A DNA stretch of 64,000 bases. It comes from Burkholderia multivorans ATCC BAA-247 (GTDB taxonomy: Bacteria; Pseudomonadota; Gammaproteobacteria; Burkholderiales; Burkholderiaceae). Position numbers and translations under genes: made by a program. The notes below the pieces were generated by a model that saw only the letters and a list, made by a program, of their open reading frames with translations, made no database searches and had not been told where the DNA came from. The stretch lies in assembly GCF_000959525.1 (NCBI RefSeq), contig NZ_CP009831.1:434001-498000 (forward strand), written 5' to 3'. Shown piece after piece: positions 16,288 to 26,920 of this stretch; position 1 is the stretch's first letter, and each line of letters begins with the position of its first letter.

Positions 16288-17220
16288 TCAAAGCGCCTCG
16301 ACCAGCCGCCGGTGACTCTTCTCGCAATACTCGTGACACGCGGCACGCGCCGCGATCGACGCACCGTGCACGAAGCGCGGCGCATCGACGCGCCGCGACA
16401 TCGACACGACGATCGACGGCGGCGACGGCTGCAGCGGTAGCTCGACCACTTCGCCGCTTTCGATCAGCGCATCGACGAACAGGCTCGGAATCGCGGCGAC
16501 GCCGAAGCCGTCGCGCACGAGCTGCACGATCACCGAGATCGACGGCGAGCCGGTGATCCGCGTCTCCGACAGCGGCACGCCGTGCGCATGCGCGAGCGTG
16601 CGCACGATGTCCTCGAGCGCGCGGTGCGGCGCGGTCCCGCGCCCGTACGTGAGGATCGGCTGCCGCAGCACCTGGCGCGCGAGGCCCGTGCGCGTGGCCG
16701 GCAGCAGCCCCGCGCGCGCGATCCAGCGCACCGGATAGTTCGCGAGCGCATCGCAGACCACCGCCGGCTCGTCGCTGCCCTCGACGCGAATGATCAGATC
16801 GAGTTCGCCCGCCATCAGCCGGCGCTGCAGCACGACGCTGACGTCGACGGTCAGATCGACTTCGAGTTGCGGATAGTCGGCCGCGAGGCGGCGCAGGTAG
16901 TGCGGCAGCCAGCTGTGCACGACGGTCTCTATCACGCCGAGCCGCAGCTTGCCGCGCAGCGCGCTTTCGCCGGACGCGGCCGCCTGCAGCTCGTGCGTCG
17001 CCTCGACGACTGCCTGCGCATAGGCGAGCAGATACTCGCCGTGCGGCGTGAGCCGGAATTCGCGGCTGTCGCGATCGACGAGCACGGTCTGCAGCTCGTC
17101 CTCGAGCGCCTTGATCCGTTGCGAGATCGCGGCCGGCGTCGCGTGCAGCGCGGCGGCCGTCGTGCGGAAATTGCGCAGCTTTGCGAGCGTGACGAAGGTT
17201 TCGAGAAATCGCGTGTTCAT
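16288..17220 (-). CDS. LysR-family transcriptional regulator of the 5-oxoproline/D-glutamate locus
   Basis: 310 residues; the start at 17218-17220 gives the standard opening MNTRFLETFVTLAKLRNF with the winged helix at residues 3-62 (TAAALHATPAAISQRIKALEDEL). The effector domain spans about 90-300. It faces away from the DUF1445 gene, with a 197-bp spacer that contains a symmetric ATAG...CTAT element (17291-17312). This classical LysR arrangement suggests it activates the DUF1445-MFS-oxoprolinase genes in response to a pathway metabolite. It converges on the YkgJ gene. Confidence 0.87.
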   Translation of the reverse strand: MNTRFLETFVTLAKLRNFRTTAAALHATPAAISQRIKALEDELQTVLVDRDSREFRLTPHGEYLLAYAQAVVEATHELQAAASGESALRGKLRLGVIETVVHSWLPHYLRRLAADYPQLEVDLTVDVSVVLQRRLMAGELDLIIRVEGSDEPAVVCDALANYPVRWIARAGLLPATRTGLARQVLRQPILTYGRGTAPHRALEDIVRTLAHAHGVPLSETRITGSPSISVIVQLVRDGFGVAAIPSLFVDALIESGEVVELPLQPSPPSIVVSMSRRVDAPRFVHGASIAARAACHEYCEKSHRRLVEAL

Positions 17221-17290
17221 GGGCGGCGGACGGGGCGGGGCGCGCAAAGCTTGCCCGTTACGAAAACTGAACGGGACCGGGGAAAACCCG

Positions 17291-17312
17291 ATAGTTCGTT
17301 AAGAAATTCTAT
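17291..17312. promoter_or_regulatory. LysR-box-like dyad between LysR and DUF1445 genes
   Basis: ATAG at 17291 and CTAT at 17309-17312 flank TTCGTTAAGAA, itself a partial dyad (TTC-N5-GAA). The surrounding DNA is AT-rich compared with the flanks. Placement about 107 bp before the DUF1445 start fits a LysR activator site. Confidence 0.45.
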
Positions 17313-17417
17313 ACACCGGCCGTAAAAAAACTCGTTGGCGGCCAAAATTTTTCTTTTCTATTCTTCGGCGTATCCCATCCACGCGACACCGTCGCTCGCC
17401 TGCTCCCCGATCCGCCG

Positions 17418-18200
17418 ATGAACCCGATCACGCCTTCCGAATTCCGTCAGTCCGTGCGCCGCGGCGCATTCCGCGGCCCGACCGCCGGCCACTGCGGCCC
17501 GTTCGCGCAAGCGAACCTCGCGATCCTGCCCGATGCGTATGCGCACGATTTCCTGCGCTTCTGCCAGGCGAACCCGAAGGCATGCCCGCTGCTCGGCGTC
17601 GGCGAGCCCGGCGCGTTCCGGCTCGACGTGCTCGGCGACGATCTCGACATCCGCACCGACGTGCCGAGCTACAACGTCTATCGCGACGGACGCCTGACCG
17701 AGCGCGTCGACTCGCTCGAAGCGCTGTGGCGCGACGATTTCGTCGTATTCGCGATCGGCTGCTCGTTCTCGTTCGAGGACATGCTCGCACGCGAAGGGAT
17801 CGCGCTCCGTCATGTCGAGGAAGGCCGCAACGTGCCGATGTATCGCACGTCGATTCCGAACCGCCGAGCGGGCGTGTTTGGCGGCCAGCTCGTCGTATCG
17901 ATGCGGCCGATGCGCGGCGCCGACGCGATTCGCGCGGTGCAGATCACGAGCCGGTTTCCGGGCGTGCACGGCGCGCCGATCCATCTCGGCGATCCGCGCG
18001 AACTCGGCATCGCCGATCTCGGCGCGCCCGATTTCGGCGACGCCGTGACGATCCGCGAAGGCGAACTGCCGGTGTTCTGGGCGTGCGGCGTGACGCCGCA
18101 AACCGCGCTGATGGAAGCGAAGCTGCCGCTCGCGATCGCGCATACGCCGGGCCACATGCTGATGACGGACATCACGAACGCGTCGCTGGCCGTGTTCTGA
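17418..18200 (+). CDS. DUF1445 putative hydro-lyase / D-glutamate cyclase-like protein
   Basis: 260 residues, full length for the family (YcsI/DUF1445). Conserved blocks are visible: [19 protein letters not shown] near residues 20-38, [31 protein letters not shown] and [11 protein letters not shown]. Bacterial members are listed as putative hydro-lyases; the mammalian homologue is D-glutamate cyclase, which converts D-glutamate to 5-oxo-D-proline. Since a complete 5-oxoprolinase and a transporter follow on the same strand, the cyclase assignment is attractive here. It is first in the series after the divergent LysR gene. Confidence 0.85.
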   Translation: MNPITPSEFRQSVRRGAFRGPTAGHCGPFAQANLAILPDAYAHDFLRFCQANPKACPLLGVGEPGAFRLDVLGDDLDIRTDVPSYNVYRDGRLTERVDSLEALWRDDFVVFAIGCSFSFEDMLAREGIALRHVEEGRNVPMYRTSIPNRRAGVFGGQLVVSMRPMRGADAIRAVQITSRFPGVHGAPIHLGDPRELGIADLGAPDFGDAVTIREGELPVFWACGVTPQTALMEAKLPLAIAHTPGHMLMTDITNASLAVF

Positions 18201-18363
18201 CGCAACGCGGCGGCCCGCCGGCCGCCGGCTCGATACCGTCGCGGCGAACGCCGCGACCGACGGACGATCCGCCCCGGCCGGAGGGCGGCGCGCATCCGCG
18301 CGGCGTGCCGCGCGGTTCGGCGCGGCACGACTTTGACGGCGCTTAACGACAGGAGCCACCACC

Positions 18364-19662
18364 ATGGAAAGCAAGACCCTCGCGGCGGGAACCGCCGAGC
18401 CCGAGCGCCCCGCGCGCAGCGGCCTGTTCTCGTGGTATGCCGACGCGCAGCCGCGCGAGCGCCGCGCGTTCTGGAGCTGCAAGGTCGGCTACATGCTCGA
18501 CGGGATGGACACGCAGATGCTGTCGTTCGTGATTCCGACGCTCGTCGCGACCTGGGGCATCTCGCTCGCCGATGCAGGCTTCATCGGCACGATCACGCTG
18601 CTCGCCTCGGCGGCCGGCGGCTGGCTCGCCGGGCTGCTGTCCGACCGGATCGGCCGCGTGCGCACGCTGCAGCTCACGGTGCTCTGGTTCGCGGTGTTCA
18701 CCGCGCTGTGTGGGCTCGCGCAGAACTATCATCAGTTGGTCGCCGCGCGCGCGCTGATGGGCTTCGGCTTCGGCGGCGAATGGACGGCCGGCGCCGTGCT
18801 GATCGGCGAAGTGATCCGCGCGCGCGATCGCGGCAAGGCGGTCGGCCTCGTGCAGTCGGGCTGGGCAATCGGCTGGGGACTCTGCGCGCTGCTGTATGCG
18901 CTGCTGTTCTCGGTGCTGCCCGCCGAGCTCGCGTGGCGTGCGCTGTTTCTCGTCGGGCTCGCGCCGGCGCTGCTCGTCGTCGTGATTCGCCGCTACGTGA
19001 AGGAGCCGGACGTCTACCAGAAGGAGAAGGCCGCGCAGGCACGCGAAGCCGATGCGCCGCGCTTCACCGAGATCTTCGCGCCGAAGCTGATCACGACGAC
19101 GCTGCGCGCGGCGCTGCTGACGACCGGCGCACAAGGCGGCTACTACGCGATCACGACGTGGCTGCCGACGTTTCTGAAGACGGAGCGCCATCTGACCGTG
19201 ATGGGCACGGGCGGCTATCTCGCGATGATCATCCTCGGCTCGTGGGTCGGCTATCTGACGAGCGCGTACCTGACCGACCGCCTCGGCCGCAAGCCGAACT
19301 TCATCCTGTTCGCGCTCGGCTCGATGGCGATCGCGTTCGCGTACACGTCGCTGCATCTGACCGATACGTCGATGCTGTTCCTCGGTTTCCCGCTCGGCTT
19401 CTTCGCATCGGGCATCTTCTCCGGCATGGGCGCATTTCTCACCGAGCTGTTCCCGACGCGCGTGCGCGGCTCGGGGCAGGGCTTCTGCTACAACGTCGGC
19501 CGCGCGATCGGCGCCTTGTTTCCGTTCCTGATCGGCGCGCTCGCGAAACACTACGGGCTCGGCGCGAGCATCGGCATCTTCGCGGTCGCCGCGTACGGCG
19601 TGATGATCGTCGCCGCGCTGACGCTGCCCGAGACGCGCGGCCGCGAACTCGACGCCGCGTAA
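18364..19662 (+). CDS. MFS transporter (SHS/AAHS-type organic acid carrier)
   Basis: 432 residues, twelve predicted helices. The loop 2-3 motif [19 protein letters not shown] and the [18 protein letters not shown] block in helix 4-5 are typical of the sialate/aromatic-acid H+ symporter branches. The start follows an AGGAG-like ribosome site (GACAGGAGCC at 18348-18357). It lies between the DUF1445 gene (163 bp upstream) and the oxoprolinase gene (119 bp downstream), all in the same direction, so it probably imports the substrate of that route, for example 5-oxoproline or a related acid. Confidence 0.85.
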   Translation: MESKTLAAGTAEPERPARSGLFSWYADAQPRERRAFWSCKVGYMLDGMDTQMLSFVIPTLVATWGISLADAGFIGTITLLASAAGGWLAGLLSDRIGRVRTLQLTVLWFAVFTALCGLAQNYHQLVAARALMGFGFGGEWTAGAVLIGEVIRARDRGKAVGLVQSGWAIGWGLCALLYALLFSVLPAELAWRALFLVGLAPALLVVVIRRYVKEPDVYQKEKAAQAREADAPRFTEIFAPKLITTTLRAALLTTGAQGGYYAITTWLPTFLKTERHLTVMGTGGYLAMIILGSWVGYLTSAYLTDRLGRKPNFILFALGSMAIAFAYTSLHLTDTSMLFLGFPLGFFASGIFSGMGAFLTELFPTRVRGSGQGFCYNVGRAIGALFPFLIGALAKHYGLGASIGIFAVAAYGVMIVAALTLPETRGRELDAA

Positions 19663-19781
19663 GCGGCGCACCGCCCGCCCGTTCGTTCTTTCCCGTTTTC
19701 ACCGCTTCGTCACGCGGCGCGCGATGCGCGCCGTGCGGCGGCGCTCGTCCTCCGATTCAACGACGCATCGAGTTCATCGCC

Positions 19782-22700
19782 ATGACTGACCGACAGACTT
19801 CCCCCGTTTCCTCCGACGCCGCGCGCTGGCAATTCTGGATCGACCGCGGCGGCACGTTCACCGACATCGTCGCGCGCCGGCCCGACGGCACGCTCGTCAC
19901 GCACAAGCTGCTGTCGGAGAACCCCGAGCAGTATCGCGACGCGGCCGTGGCCGGCATCCGCCATCTGCTCGGCCTCGCCGACGGCGAACCGATTACGCCC
20001 GAACGCGTCGACATGGTGAAGATGGGCACGACCGTCGCGACCAACGCGCTGCTCGAGCGCAAAGGCGAACGCACGGCGCTCGCGACGACGCGCGGCTTTC
20101 GCGACGTGCTGCGCATCGCGTACCAGAACCGGCCGCGGCTGTTCGATCTCGACATCGTGCTGCCCGATGCGCTGTACGAGACCGTCGTCGAGATCGACGA
20201 ACGCGTCGGCGCGCACGGCGAGGTCGTGTCGCCGCTCGATCTCGCCGGCGCCGAGGCGGCGCTGCGCCGCGTGTTCGACGACGGCGTGCGCGCGCTCGCG
20301 ATCGTGCTGATCCACGGCTATCGCTACACCGCGCACGAACGCGCGCTCGCGCAACTCGCGCGGCGCATCGGCTTCACGCAGGTGTCGGCGTCGCACGAGG
20401 TGTCGCCGCTGATGAAGATGGTGTCGCGCGGCGACACGACGGTCGTCGACGCGTATCTGTCGCCGATCCTGCGCCGCTACGTCGAACAGGTCGCGCACGA
20501 GATGCCGGGCGTGAACCTGCAGTTCATGCAGAGCAGCGGCGGTCTCACGCGCGCCGATGCATTCCAGGGCAAGGACGCGATCCTGTCGGGCCCGGCGGGC
20601 GGCATCGTCGGCATGGTGCGCGCGGCGCGCGCGGCCGGCTTCGAGCGCGTGATCGGCTTCGACATGGGCGGCACGTCGACCGACGTGTCGCACTACAACG
20701 GCGAGTTCGAGCGCGTGTTCGAGACGCAGGTGGCCGGCGTGCGGATGCGCGCGCCGATGATGAGCATCCATACGGTCGCGGCGGGCGGCGGCTCGGTGCT
20801 GAGCTTCGACGGCGCGCGGCTGCGTGTCGGTCCCGAATCGGCCGGCGCGAATCCGGGGCCGGCCGCATACCGGCGCGGCGGCCCGCTGACCGTGACCGAC
20901 TGCAACGTGATGCTCGGCAAGATCCAGCCCGACTATTTCCCGCGCGTGTTCGGCCCGCATGCCGACGAGCCGCTCGATCGCGACGGCGTGGTCGCGAAGT
21001 TCCGCGCGCTCGCCGACGAGATCCATGCGGCGACCGGCCGGCGCGAGACGCCCGAGGCACTCGCGGAAGGCTTCCTCGAGATTGCGATCGGCAGCATGGC
21101 GAACGCGATCAAGAAGATTTCGGTGCAGCGCGGCCACGACGTGTCGCGCTATGTGCTGACGACGTTCGGCGGCGCGGGCGGCCAGCATGCGTGCGGCGTT
21201 GCCGACGCGCTCGGCATGACGCAGGTGTTCGCGCATCCGCTTGCCGGCGTGCTGTCGGCCTACGGAATGGGGCTCGCGGATCAGACCGCGATGCGCGAGC
21301 GCGCGATCGAGGCCGTGCTGTCGGACGACTCGCTTCCGGCGCTGAACGCGGCGCTCGACCGGCTGACCGACGAGGCGGTCGGCGCGCTGCTTGAACAGGG
21401 CGTGCCGCCCGAGCGCATTGCGACCGAACGGCGCGTGCATCTGCGCTACCAGGGCACCGATTCGGCGCTCGACGTACCGGCCGGCAGCGTCGACGCGATG
21501 CAGCGCGCGTTCGAAGCCGCCTATCGGCAGCGCTATGCGTTCCTGATGCCGGGCACGCCGCTCGTCGTCGAACTCGCGTCGGTCGAGGCGATCGGCCGCT
21601 CCGACGCGCCGGTCGAGATCGCACCGCTCGCGCCGCGCGGCGACGGCGACGCGCCGCGCGCCGATACCGTCGCGCGCTTCTATTCCGGCGGCGCATGGCA
21701 CGACGCCGCGCTGTACGTGCGCGACACGCTGCTCGCCGGCGACGCGATCGACGGCCCCGCGATCATCGCCGAGCGCAACGGCACGACCGTCGTCGAGCCC
21801 GGCTGGCGCGCGCAGATGACGGCGCAGGGCAATCTCGTGCTGACGCGCACGACGCCGCTGCCGACGCGTCGATCGCTCGGCACAGACGCGGACCCGGTGC
21901 GGCTCGAGATCTTCAACAACCTGTTCATGTCGATAGCGGAACAGATGGGCCTGCGGCTGCAGAACACCGCGTACTCGGTCAACATCAAGGAGCGGCTCGA
22001 CTTCTCGTGCGCGATCTTCGACTGCGACGGCAATCTGATCGCGAACGCGCCGCACATGCCCGTGCATCTCGGCTCGATGGGCGAAAGCATCCGCACGGTG
22101 ATCGAGCGCAACCGCGGCCGCATGCGCGACGGCGACGTGTTCATGCTGAACGATCCGTATCACGGCGGCACGCACCTGCCGGACGTGACCGTCATCACGC
22201 CGGTATTCGCGGACGGCGCCGACGAACCGCTGTTCTACGTCGGCTCGCGCGGCCACCATGCGGACATCGGCGGCACGACGCCGGGTTCGATGCCGCCCGA
22301 TTCGACGCATATCGAAGAGGAAGGCGTGCTGATCGACAACTGGCTGCTCGTGTCGGCCGGCACGCTGCGCGATGCCGAAACGCGCGCGCTGCTGGCGTCC
22401 GGGCGCTATCCGGCGCGCAACGTCGACCAGAACATGGCCGACTTGCGTGCGCAGATCGCGGCGAACCAGAAGGGCGTCGACGAACTGCGCCGGATGGTCG
22501 CGCAGTTCGGCCGCGAGGTCGTGCTCGCGTTCATGCAGCACGTGCAGGACAACGCCGAGGAAGCCGTGCGGCGCGTGATCGGCGCGCTGCAGGACGGCGC
22601 ATACCGCTATGCGCTCGACAACGGCGCCGAGATTCGCGTCGCGATTCGCGTGAACCGTGCGGCGCGCTGCGCGCAGATCGATTTCACCGGCACGTCGGCG

Positions 22701-23420
22701 CAGCTCGACAACAACTTCAACGCGCCGAAGGCGGTGTGCATGGCGGCGGTGCTGTACGTGTTCCGCACGCTCGTCGGCGACGACATTCCGCTGAACGCCG
22801 GCTGCCTGAAGCCGCTGACCGTGATCGTGCCCGCGCATTCGATGCTGAATCCCGACTATCCGGCCGCGGTCGTGTCGGGCAACGTCGAGACGTCGTCGGC
22901 GATCACGAACGCGCTCTATGGCGCGCTCGGCTGCGTCGCGTCGAGCCAGGGGACGATGAACAACTTCACGTTCGGCAACGCGCAATACCAGTACTACGAG
23001 ACGATCGCGGGCGGCAGCGGCGCGGGCCCCGGCTTCGCGGGCGTCGGCGCCGTGCAGACGCACATGACGAACTCGCGGCTGACCGACCCCGAAGTGCTCG
23101 AATGGCGCTATCCGGTGCGCGTCGATTCGCACCGGATCCGCACCGGCTCGGGCGGACGCGGGCGCTGGCACGGCGGCGATGGTGCGGTGCGGCGAATCCG
23201 CTTCCTCGAGCCGATGACCGCGTCGATCCTGTCGAACAACCGGATCCACGCGCCGTTCGGCGCGGCCGGCGGCGAACCGGGTGCGCTCGGCCGCAATACG
23301 ATCGAGCGCGCGGACGGCGCGATCGAGACGCTCGACCACATCGCCCGCGCGCAGATGGCGCCCGGCGACGTGTTCGTCGTCGAGACGCCGGGCGGCGGCG
23401 GCTACGGCGCGGCCGGCTGA
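19782..23420 (+). CDS. 5-oxoprolinase / hydantoinase A-B fusion (ATP-dependent)
   Basis: 1212 residues, the size of a fused HyuA-HyuB 5-oxoprolinase. The start at 19782 gives MTDRQ, then [19 protein letters not shown], the ATP-binding N-terminal hydantoinase-A motif (about 15-200); hydantoinase A follows (about 215-510, with [12 protein letters not shown]) and hydantoinase B runs from about 705 ([16 protein letters not shown]) to the end (TPGGGGYG). The enzyme opens 5-oxoproline to glutamate at the cost of ATP. Genomic pairing with a D-glutamate cyclase-like gene and a carrier supports a 5-oxoproline role over hydantoin hydrolysis. Stereochemistry (D or L) cannot be read from sequence. Confidence 0.9.
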   Translation: MTDRQTSPVSSDAARWQFWIDRGGTFTDIVARRPDGTLVTHKLLSENPEQYRDAAVAGIRHLLGLADGEPITPERVDMVKMGTTVATNALLERKGERTALATTRGFRDVLRIAYQNRPRLFDLDIVLPDALYETVVEIDERVGAHGEVVSPLDLAGAEAALRRVFDDGVRALAIVLIHGYRYTAHERALAQLARRIGFTQVSASHEVSPLMKMVSRGDTTVVDAYLSPILRRYVEQVAHEMPGVNLQFMQSSGGLTRADAFQGKDAILSGPAGGIVGMVRAARAAGFERVIGFDMGGTSTDVSHYNGEFERVFETQVAGVRMRAPMMSIHTVAAGGGSVLSFDGARLRVGPESAGANPGPAAYRRGGPLTVTDCNVMLGKIQPDYFPRVFGPHADEPLDRDGVVAKFRALADEIHAATGRRETPEALAEGFLEIAIGSMANAIKKISVQRGHDVSRYVLTTFGGAGGQHACGVADALGMTQVFAHPLAGVLSAYGMGLADQTAMRERAIEAVLSDDSLPALNAALDRLTDEAVGALLEQGVPPERIATERRVHLRYQGTDSALDVPAGSVDAMQRAFEAAYRQRYAFLMPGTPLVVELASVEAIGRSDAPVEIAPLAPRGDGDAPRADTVARFYSGGAWHDAALYVRDTLLAGDAIDGPAIIAERNGTTVVEPGWRAQMTAQGNLVLTRTTPLPTRRSLGTDADPVRLEIFNNLFMSIAEQMGLRLQNTAYSVNIKERLDFSCAIFDCDGNLIANAPHMPVHLGSMGESIRTVIERNRGRMRDGDVFMLNDPYHGGTHLPDVTVITPVFADGADEPLFYVGSRGHHADIGGTTPGSMPPDSTHIEEEGVLIDNWLLVSAGTLRDAETRALLASGRYPARNVDQNMADLRAQIAANQKGVDELRRMVAQFGREVVLAFMQHVQDNAEEAVRRVIGALQDGAYRYALDNGAEIRVAIRVNRAARCAQIDFTGTSAQLDNNFNAPKAVCMAAVLYVFRTLVGDDIPLNAGCLKPLTVIVPAHSMLNPDYPAAVVSGNVETSSAITNALYGALGCVASSQGTMNNFTFGNAQYQYYETIAGGSGAGPGFAGVGAVQTHMTNSRLTDPEVLEWRYPVRVDSHRIRTGSGGRGRWHGGDGAVRRIRFLEPMTASILSNNRIHAPFGAAGGEPGALGRNTIERADGAIETLDHIARAQMAPGDVFVVETPGGGGYGAAG

Positions 23421-24009
23421 GGCCGGCGAAGGCGGGCGGCGCGATGAACGCGCGCGTCCGCCCGATAAAAAAGAAAAAATCCAAAGCGTTATTGCGCGCC
23501 GATTGAAAAAGCCGCTTAATGAAAAGCGGTTATTCGACGGAATTCGCAATGAAATCGCGCCTTACGCGACAAATCGAGCCGATTCGATGCGTGCGCACCG
23601 GTTTCATGAGCATTCCGTCCCCAAAACGCCCGGGCCTGCCGCAAACGCCCGCCGGACGGGGCGATGCACCGTTTTAGTCCACGCCGATTCTTGCCGTCGC
23701 AACCACTTCCCGAGGCCTTGCGCGAGCGAAAAAGCGCATTCCCCAATCGAGTGCCGGTTCCTTGACACCCCATTTGAAATGTGAGTGCCAATCGTCATCG
23801 TCATTTGATAAGATGGGTCCGTCATTCGCGCGGCGTGGCCGCCCGCATGATCGCGAATGCCGGGTCGCATCAGCAGGAACAAGTACCGGACGAGGATCGC
23901 TGTCACGACATCACGGCCGCCCGGCCCGCACGCGTCGCGCGTGCGCGCCCGGCGGGCGGCGTGCTCGTCTCCGTCTACACTGTGCGTTTTTTTTGGGTCG
24001 GGGCGTGTC
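23421..24009. other. Intergenic region upstream of rpfR
   Basis: 589 bp without a supported gene. It holds a GC hairpin (about 23431-23474) followed by an A-run, a smaller hairpin at 23512-23529, and a T8 homopolymer at 23987-23994 only 15 bases before the rpfR ATG. A TTGACA at 23762-23767 has no good -10 at the right distance; TAAGAT near 23808-23813 is a possible -10. No clear Shine-Dalgarno precedes rpfR apart from GGGG at 24000-24003. Confidence 0.55.
23506..23534. terminator. Small hairpin terminator, both strands
   Basis: CCGCTT (23512-23517) pairs with AAGCGG (23524-23529) around AATGAA. AAAAA on the left gives a T-run for minus-strand transcripts, and TTATT on the right a weaker one for the oxoprolinase transcript. 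Confidence 0.45.
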
Positions 24010-26013
24010 ATGGATGACGAAAACGATAGCGCAGTGCTCGAGGCGCATGTCGGAACGCGCAGCCCGTGCTGGCGGCTCGGCAGCGACAGCAATGCACTCG
24101 AACTCGCCGCCGTGCGCGGGATGACCAACGTCAGCATCGCGCTCACCGGCGAGCAGGCCGCGCGCATTCGCGCGCTGACCGGCGTCACGTCGCACCTCGT
24201 GCTCGACATCGTGCTGTTCGGCGAGCGCGTGCCGCTTCACCTCGTCGGCAGGAAGGTCAACACGACCGATTGGGCCGGCACCGCGTCGGCGTACACCGAT
24301 ACCGCCTCCGTGGCCGGCGATCTCGCGCACGGGCTCGCGTTTGCCGAGCAGGTCGTGTCCGAAGTGAATTCGCTCGTCGTGATCCTCGATCGCAACGGCA
24401 TGGTGCAGCGCTTCAACCGGCTCTGCGAGGAAGTGACGGGCAAGCGCGAGGTCGACGTGATCGGCCGCAGCGCGTTCGAGCTGTTCATGAGCCCCGAGCA
24501 GGGCGCGCAGTCGCGCAGCAACATCACGGGCTTCTTTGCGAGCAACCGCGCGTTCTCGGTCGAGCGCTACATCAACACCGTGAACGGGCCGCGGCTGTTC
24601 CAGTTCCGCAACAAGTTCGTGCAGAGCGGCAGCGGCGCGGACGAGCAGTATCTGATCTGCTCCGGCATCGACATCACCGAGGAGCGCAACGCGCAGCAGC
24701 GGCTCACCGAGCTCGCGAACACCGACGTGCTGACGGGGCTGCCGAACCGCCATGCGATCAGCGAGCGCATCCGCACGGTGATCGCCCAGCAGACCGGCGA
24801 CACGCCGGGCCAGGTCGGCATCCTGTTCCTCGATCTCGACAACTTCAAGCGCGTCAACGATCACTACGGCCATATCACCGGCGACCGGCTGCTGCAGGAC
24901 GTCTCGGCGATCATCAACGGCTGCCTTCCGTCCGGCGCGACGCTCGCGCGGCTCGGCGGCGACGAGTTCCTCGTGCTGTTCGAGCAGGGCACGCGCGCGC
25001 TGCTCGAAGCGACCGCGCAGATCATTCTCGAACGGCTGCGCACGCCGATCCATCTCGGGCTGATGGAGGTCTACACGAGCTGTTCGATCGGCATCGCGAT
25101 GCATCCGCAGCACGGCGATTCGCTCGAAACGCTGATCCGCAATGCCGATACGGCGATGTATGTCGCGAAGGAAGCGGGCAAGCATACGTATCGCGTGTTC
25201 TCGCTCGAGATGAACCAGCGCGTCGCGAAGTACATGTGGCTCGACACGAACCTGCGCAAGGCGCTCGAGGAAGAGCAGTTCGTGCTGCACTACCAGCCGG
25301 TCGTCGATATCGCCACCGGCGACGTGCATGCGGTCGAAGCGCTGATCCGCTGGCAGTCGCCCGATCGCGGGCTCGTCGCGCCGGTCGAGTTCATTCGTTT
25401 CGCGGAGGAGTCGGGGCTGATCGCGCCGCTCGGGCGCTGGGTGATGCGCACGGCCGCCGCGCAGGCCGCCGCGTGGAAGGCGAAGGGGCTCGGCGTGCGG
25501 ATCGCGGTGAACGTGTCGGCGCGTCAGCTGCAGGACATGAACATCGTTCATCAGTTCGCATCGATCGTCGATGCGGCGGGCCTGAAGCCGGGTCTGCTCG
25601 ACATCGAGCTGACCGAGAGCTGCTTCATCGACGACGAGCATGGCGCGCACGGGCTGATGAAGCAGTTTCGCCAGCTCGGCGCGAAGATTCATCTCGACGA
25701 TTTCGGTACCGGCTATTCGTCGCTGTCGCAACTGTCGCGGCTGCCGCTCGATGCGATCAAGCTCGACCGCAGCTTCATCACCGGCATCGATCGCAATCCG
25801 CGTTCGCAGGCGCTCGTGCGCTCGGTCGTGCCGCTCGCGAATGCGCTGAACTTCTCCGTGATCGCGGAAGGCGTCGAGACGCACGCGGAAGCCGAGTTCC
25901 TGAAGCAGATCGATGTCGGCCACGCGCAGGGCTACTACTTCGCGCGGCCGATGCCCGCCCACGCGTTCGAGGCGTGGCTCGCGGAGACGAGAAAGCTCAG
26001 GCTGATCGCCTGA
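24010..26013 (+). CDS. rpfR: RpfR, BDSF receptor and c-di-GMP turnover protein (PAS-GGDEF-EAL)
   Basis: 667 residues. Order: N-terminal RpfF-interaction domain (about 1-95), PAS domain (about 110-225, ligand pocket for cis-2-dodecenoic acid), GGDEF (about 235-400, intact GGDEF at 316-320), EAL (about 410-660, EALIRW at 443 and DDFGTGYSS). It binds BDSF and changes c-di-GMP level, controlling biofilm, motility and virulence in Burkholderia. The GGDEF motif is canonical, so cyclase activity is possible, but in the family the phosphodiesterase activity dominates with BDSF bound. The start MDDENDS is chosen on homology and lack of conserved sequence upstream. It converges with rpfF. Confidence 0.95.
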   Translation: MDDENDSAVLEAHVGTRSPCWRLGSDSNALELAAVRGMTNVSIALTGEQAARIRALTGVTSHLVLDIVLFGERVPLHLVGRKVNTTDWAGTASAYTDTASVAGDLAHGLAFAEQVVSEVNSLVVILDRNGMVQRFNRLCEEVTGKREVDVIGRSAFELFMSPEQGAQSRSNITGFFASNRAFSVERYINTVNGPRLFQFRNKFVQSGSGADEQYLICSGIDITEERNAQQRLTELANTDVLTGLPNRHAISERIRTVIAQQTGDTPGQVGILFLDLDNFKRVNDHYGHITGDRLLQDVSAIINGCLPSGATLARLGGDEFLVLFEQGTRALLEATAQIILERLRTPIHLGLMEVYTSCSIGIAMHPQHGDSLETLIRNADTAMYVAKEAGKHTYRVFSLEMNQRVAKYMWLDTNLRKALEEEQFVLHYQPVVDIATGDVHAVEALIRWQSPDRGLVAPVEFIRFAEESGLIAPLGRWVMRTAAAQAAAWKAKGLGVRIAVNVSARQLQDMNIVHQFASIVDAAGLKPGLLDIELTESCFIDDEHGAHGLMKQFRQLGAKIHLDDFGTGYSSLSQLSRLPLDAIKLDRSFITGIDRNPRSQALVRSVVPLANALNFSVIAEGVETHAEAEFLKQIDVGHAQGYYFARPMPAHAFEAWLAETRKLRLIA

Positions 26014-26021
26014 GCTTTCCC

Positions 26022-26054
26022 GAACCGGCTGTCGCCGAACGGCGACAGCCGTTC
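26022..26054. terminator. Bidirectional terminator between rpfR and rpfF
   Basis: CGGCTGTCGCC (26026-26036) and GGCGACAGCCG (26041-26051) form a perfect 11-bp stem with a GAAC tetraloop; three more pairs form across a one-base bulge. It serves the two convergent genes, although flanking T-runs are short. Confidence 0.7.
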
Positions 26055-26056
26055 CA

Positions 26057-26920
26057 TCACACCGTGCGCAGCTTCGACACGCGGCGGTTCTGCAGCATCA
26101 CGAGGCGTTCCATGTAGGCGAGATCCTTCGGCTCGATCGTGAACGCCGAATGCACCCAGTCCTCGGTGATGTCCATCAGCTCGGAACGCGTGAGCTGGAA
26201 CACGCGCTCGCGCGCGCGCAGCATCGCGCGGATCCCGTTCAGCTTCGGCTTCATCACGTCGATGAACGTGCGCGTCGCGAGATACGCGTCGCCGGGCTCG
26301 AACGTGTGATCGATCAGCCCGCGATCCTCGTACCACTCGGCCGCGTGTGCTTCGCCGGTCGCGATCAGCGCTTCGGCGAGACTGCGGTCCGCCTTGCGCG
26401 CGACGAGCGAATAGCCGCCCATCCCCGGAAAGAGGTTGAACGCGATTTCCGGGAAGCCGAGCTTCACGCCCTTCTGCGCGAGCACGTAGTGATGGGCGAG
26501 TGCGGCCTCGAAACCGCCGCCGAGCGCGCTGCCTTCGACCATCGCGATCGAGATCGCGCCCGTGCCGAAGCCGGTGTAGATCTCGTACACGCCGTCGATG
26601 CACGAGCGCGCGTACGCCATCAGCAGATCGCGCCGGCCGCTGCGGATCGCGTCGACGAAGAAGCTCAGATCGCCGCCGACGTTGAACAGCTCGGGCACGA
26701 GCGAGCCGGTAACCCAGAAGTCGAATCGCAGGCCCGAGTCGCGGGCGACGCGTGCGAGATGGATGATGTCGGTGACGAGTTGCTGGTTGAAGCACGGCCG
26801 CGGTTCGGATCGGAGCATCATCCACATGATGTTTCTGCCTTCCTCATAAAAAGCGGTGAGCTGCGTGAGTTCGCCGGCTTCATAGAACGGGCGGCAGGCG
26901 GGATGTGATTGGAGCTGCAT
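26057..26920 (-). CDS. rpfF: RpfF, BDSF synthase (crotonase-fold bifunctional dehydratase/thioesterase)
   Basis: 287 residues, the length of Burkholderia RpfF. The start MQLQSHPACRPF at 26918-26920 has AGGA seven bases upstream. The crotonase core is clear: GDLSFFVDAIRSGRR, the oxyanion-hole block MVEGSALGGGFEAALAHH and KLGFPEIAFNLFPGMGGYS, which carry the two catalytic glutamates of the RpfF family. The enzyme dehydrates 3-hydroxydodecanoyl-ACP and releases cis-2-dodecenoic acid (BDSF), the diffusible signal sensed by the neighbouring RpfR. Gene order and convergent orientation match the known Burkholderia locus. Confidence 0.95.
   Translation of the reverse strand: MQLQSHPACRPFYEAGELTQLTAFYEEGRNIMWMMLRSEPRPCFNQQLVTDIIHLARVARDSGLRFDFWVTGSLVPELFNVGGDLSFFVDAIRSGRRDLLMAYARSCIDGVYEIYTGFGTGAISIAMVEGSALGGGFEAALAHHYVLAQKGVKLGFPEIAFNLFPGMGGYSLVARKADRSLAEALIATGEAHAAEWYEDRGLIDHTFEPGDAYLATRTFIDVMKPKLNGIRAMLRARERVFQLTRSELMDITEDWVHSAFTIEPKDLAYMERLVMLQNRRVSKLRTV

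Noticed and set aside
23431-23480. GC hairpin followed by an A-run after the oxoprolinase gene, considered as terminator
   Set aside because: The run is A rather than T on the transcribed strand, so it would not act as an intrinsic terminator for that gene; the hairpin at 23512 fits better.
19710-23549. 1279-codon open frame antisense to the oxoprolinase gene
   Set aside because: Very GC-rich DNA keeps antisense frames open; the product is Arg/His/Ala-rich without domains, while the plus strand encodes a complete known enzyme.
23762-23790. TTGACA as -35 of an rpfR promoter
   Set aside because: The hexamer 17 bp downstream is GTGCCA, which is no -10; no convincing pair found.
23857-24009. 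N-terminal extension of RpfR by 51 codons
   Set aside because: The extra part is Arg-rich, crosses a T8 run and does not resemble the known RpfR N-terminus.
23911-25962. 683-codon antisense frame over rpfR
   Set aside because: Same artefact; rpfR has intact domains and codon bias.
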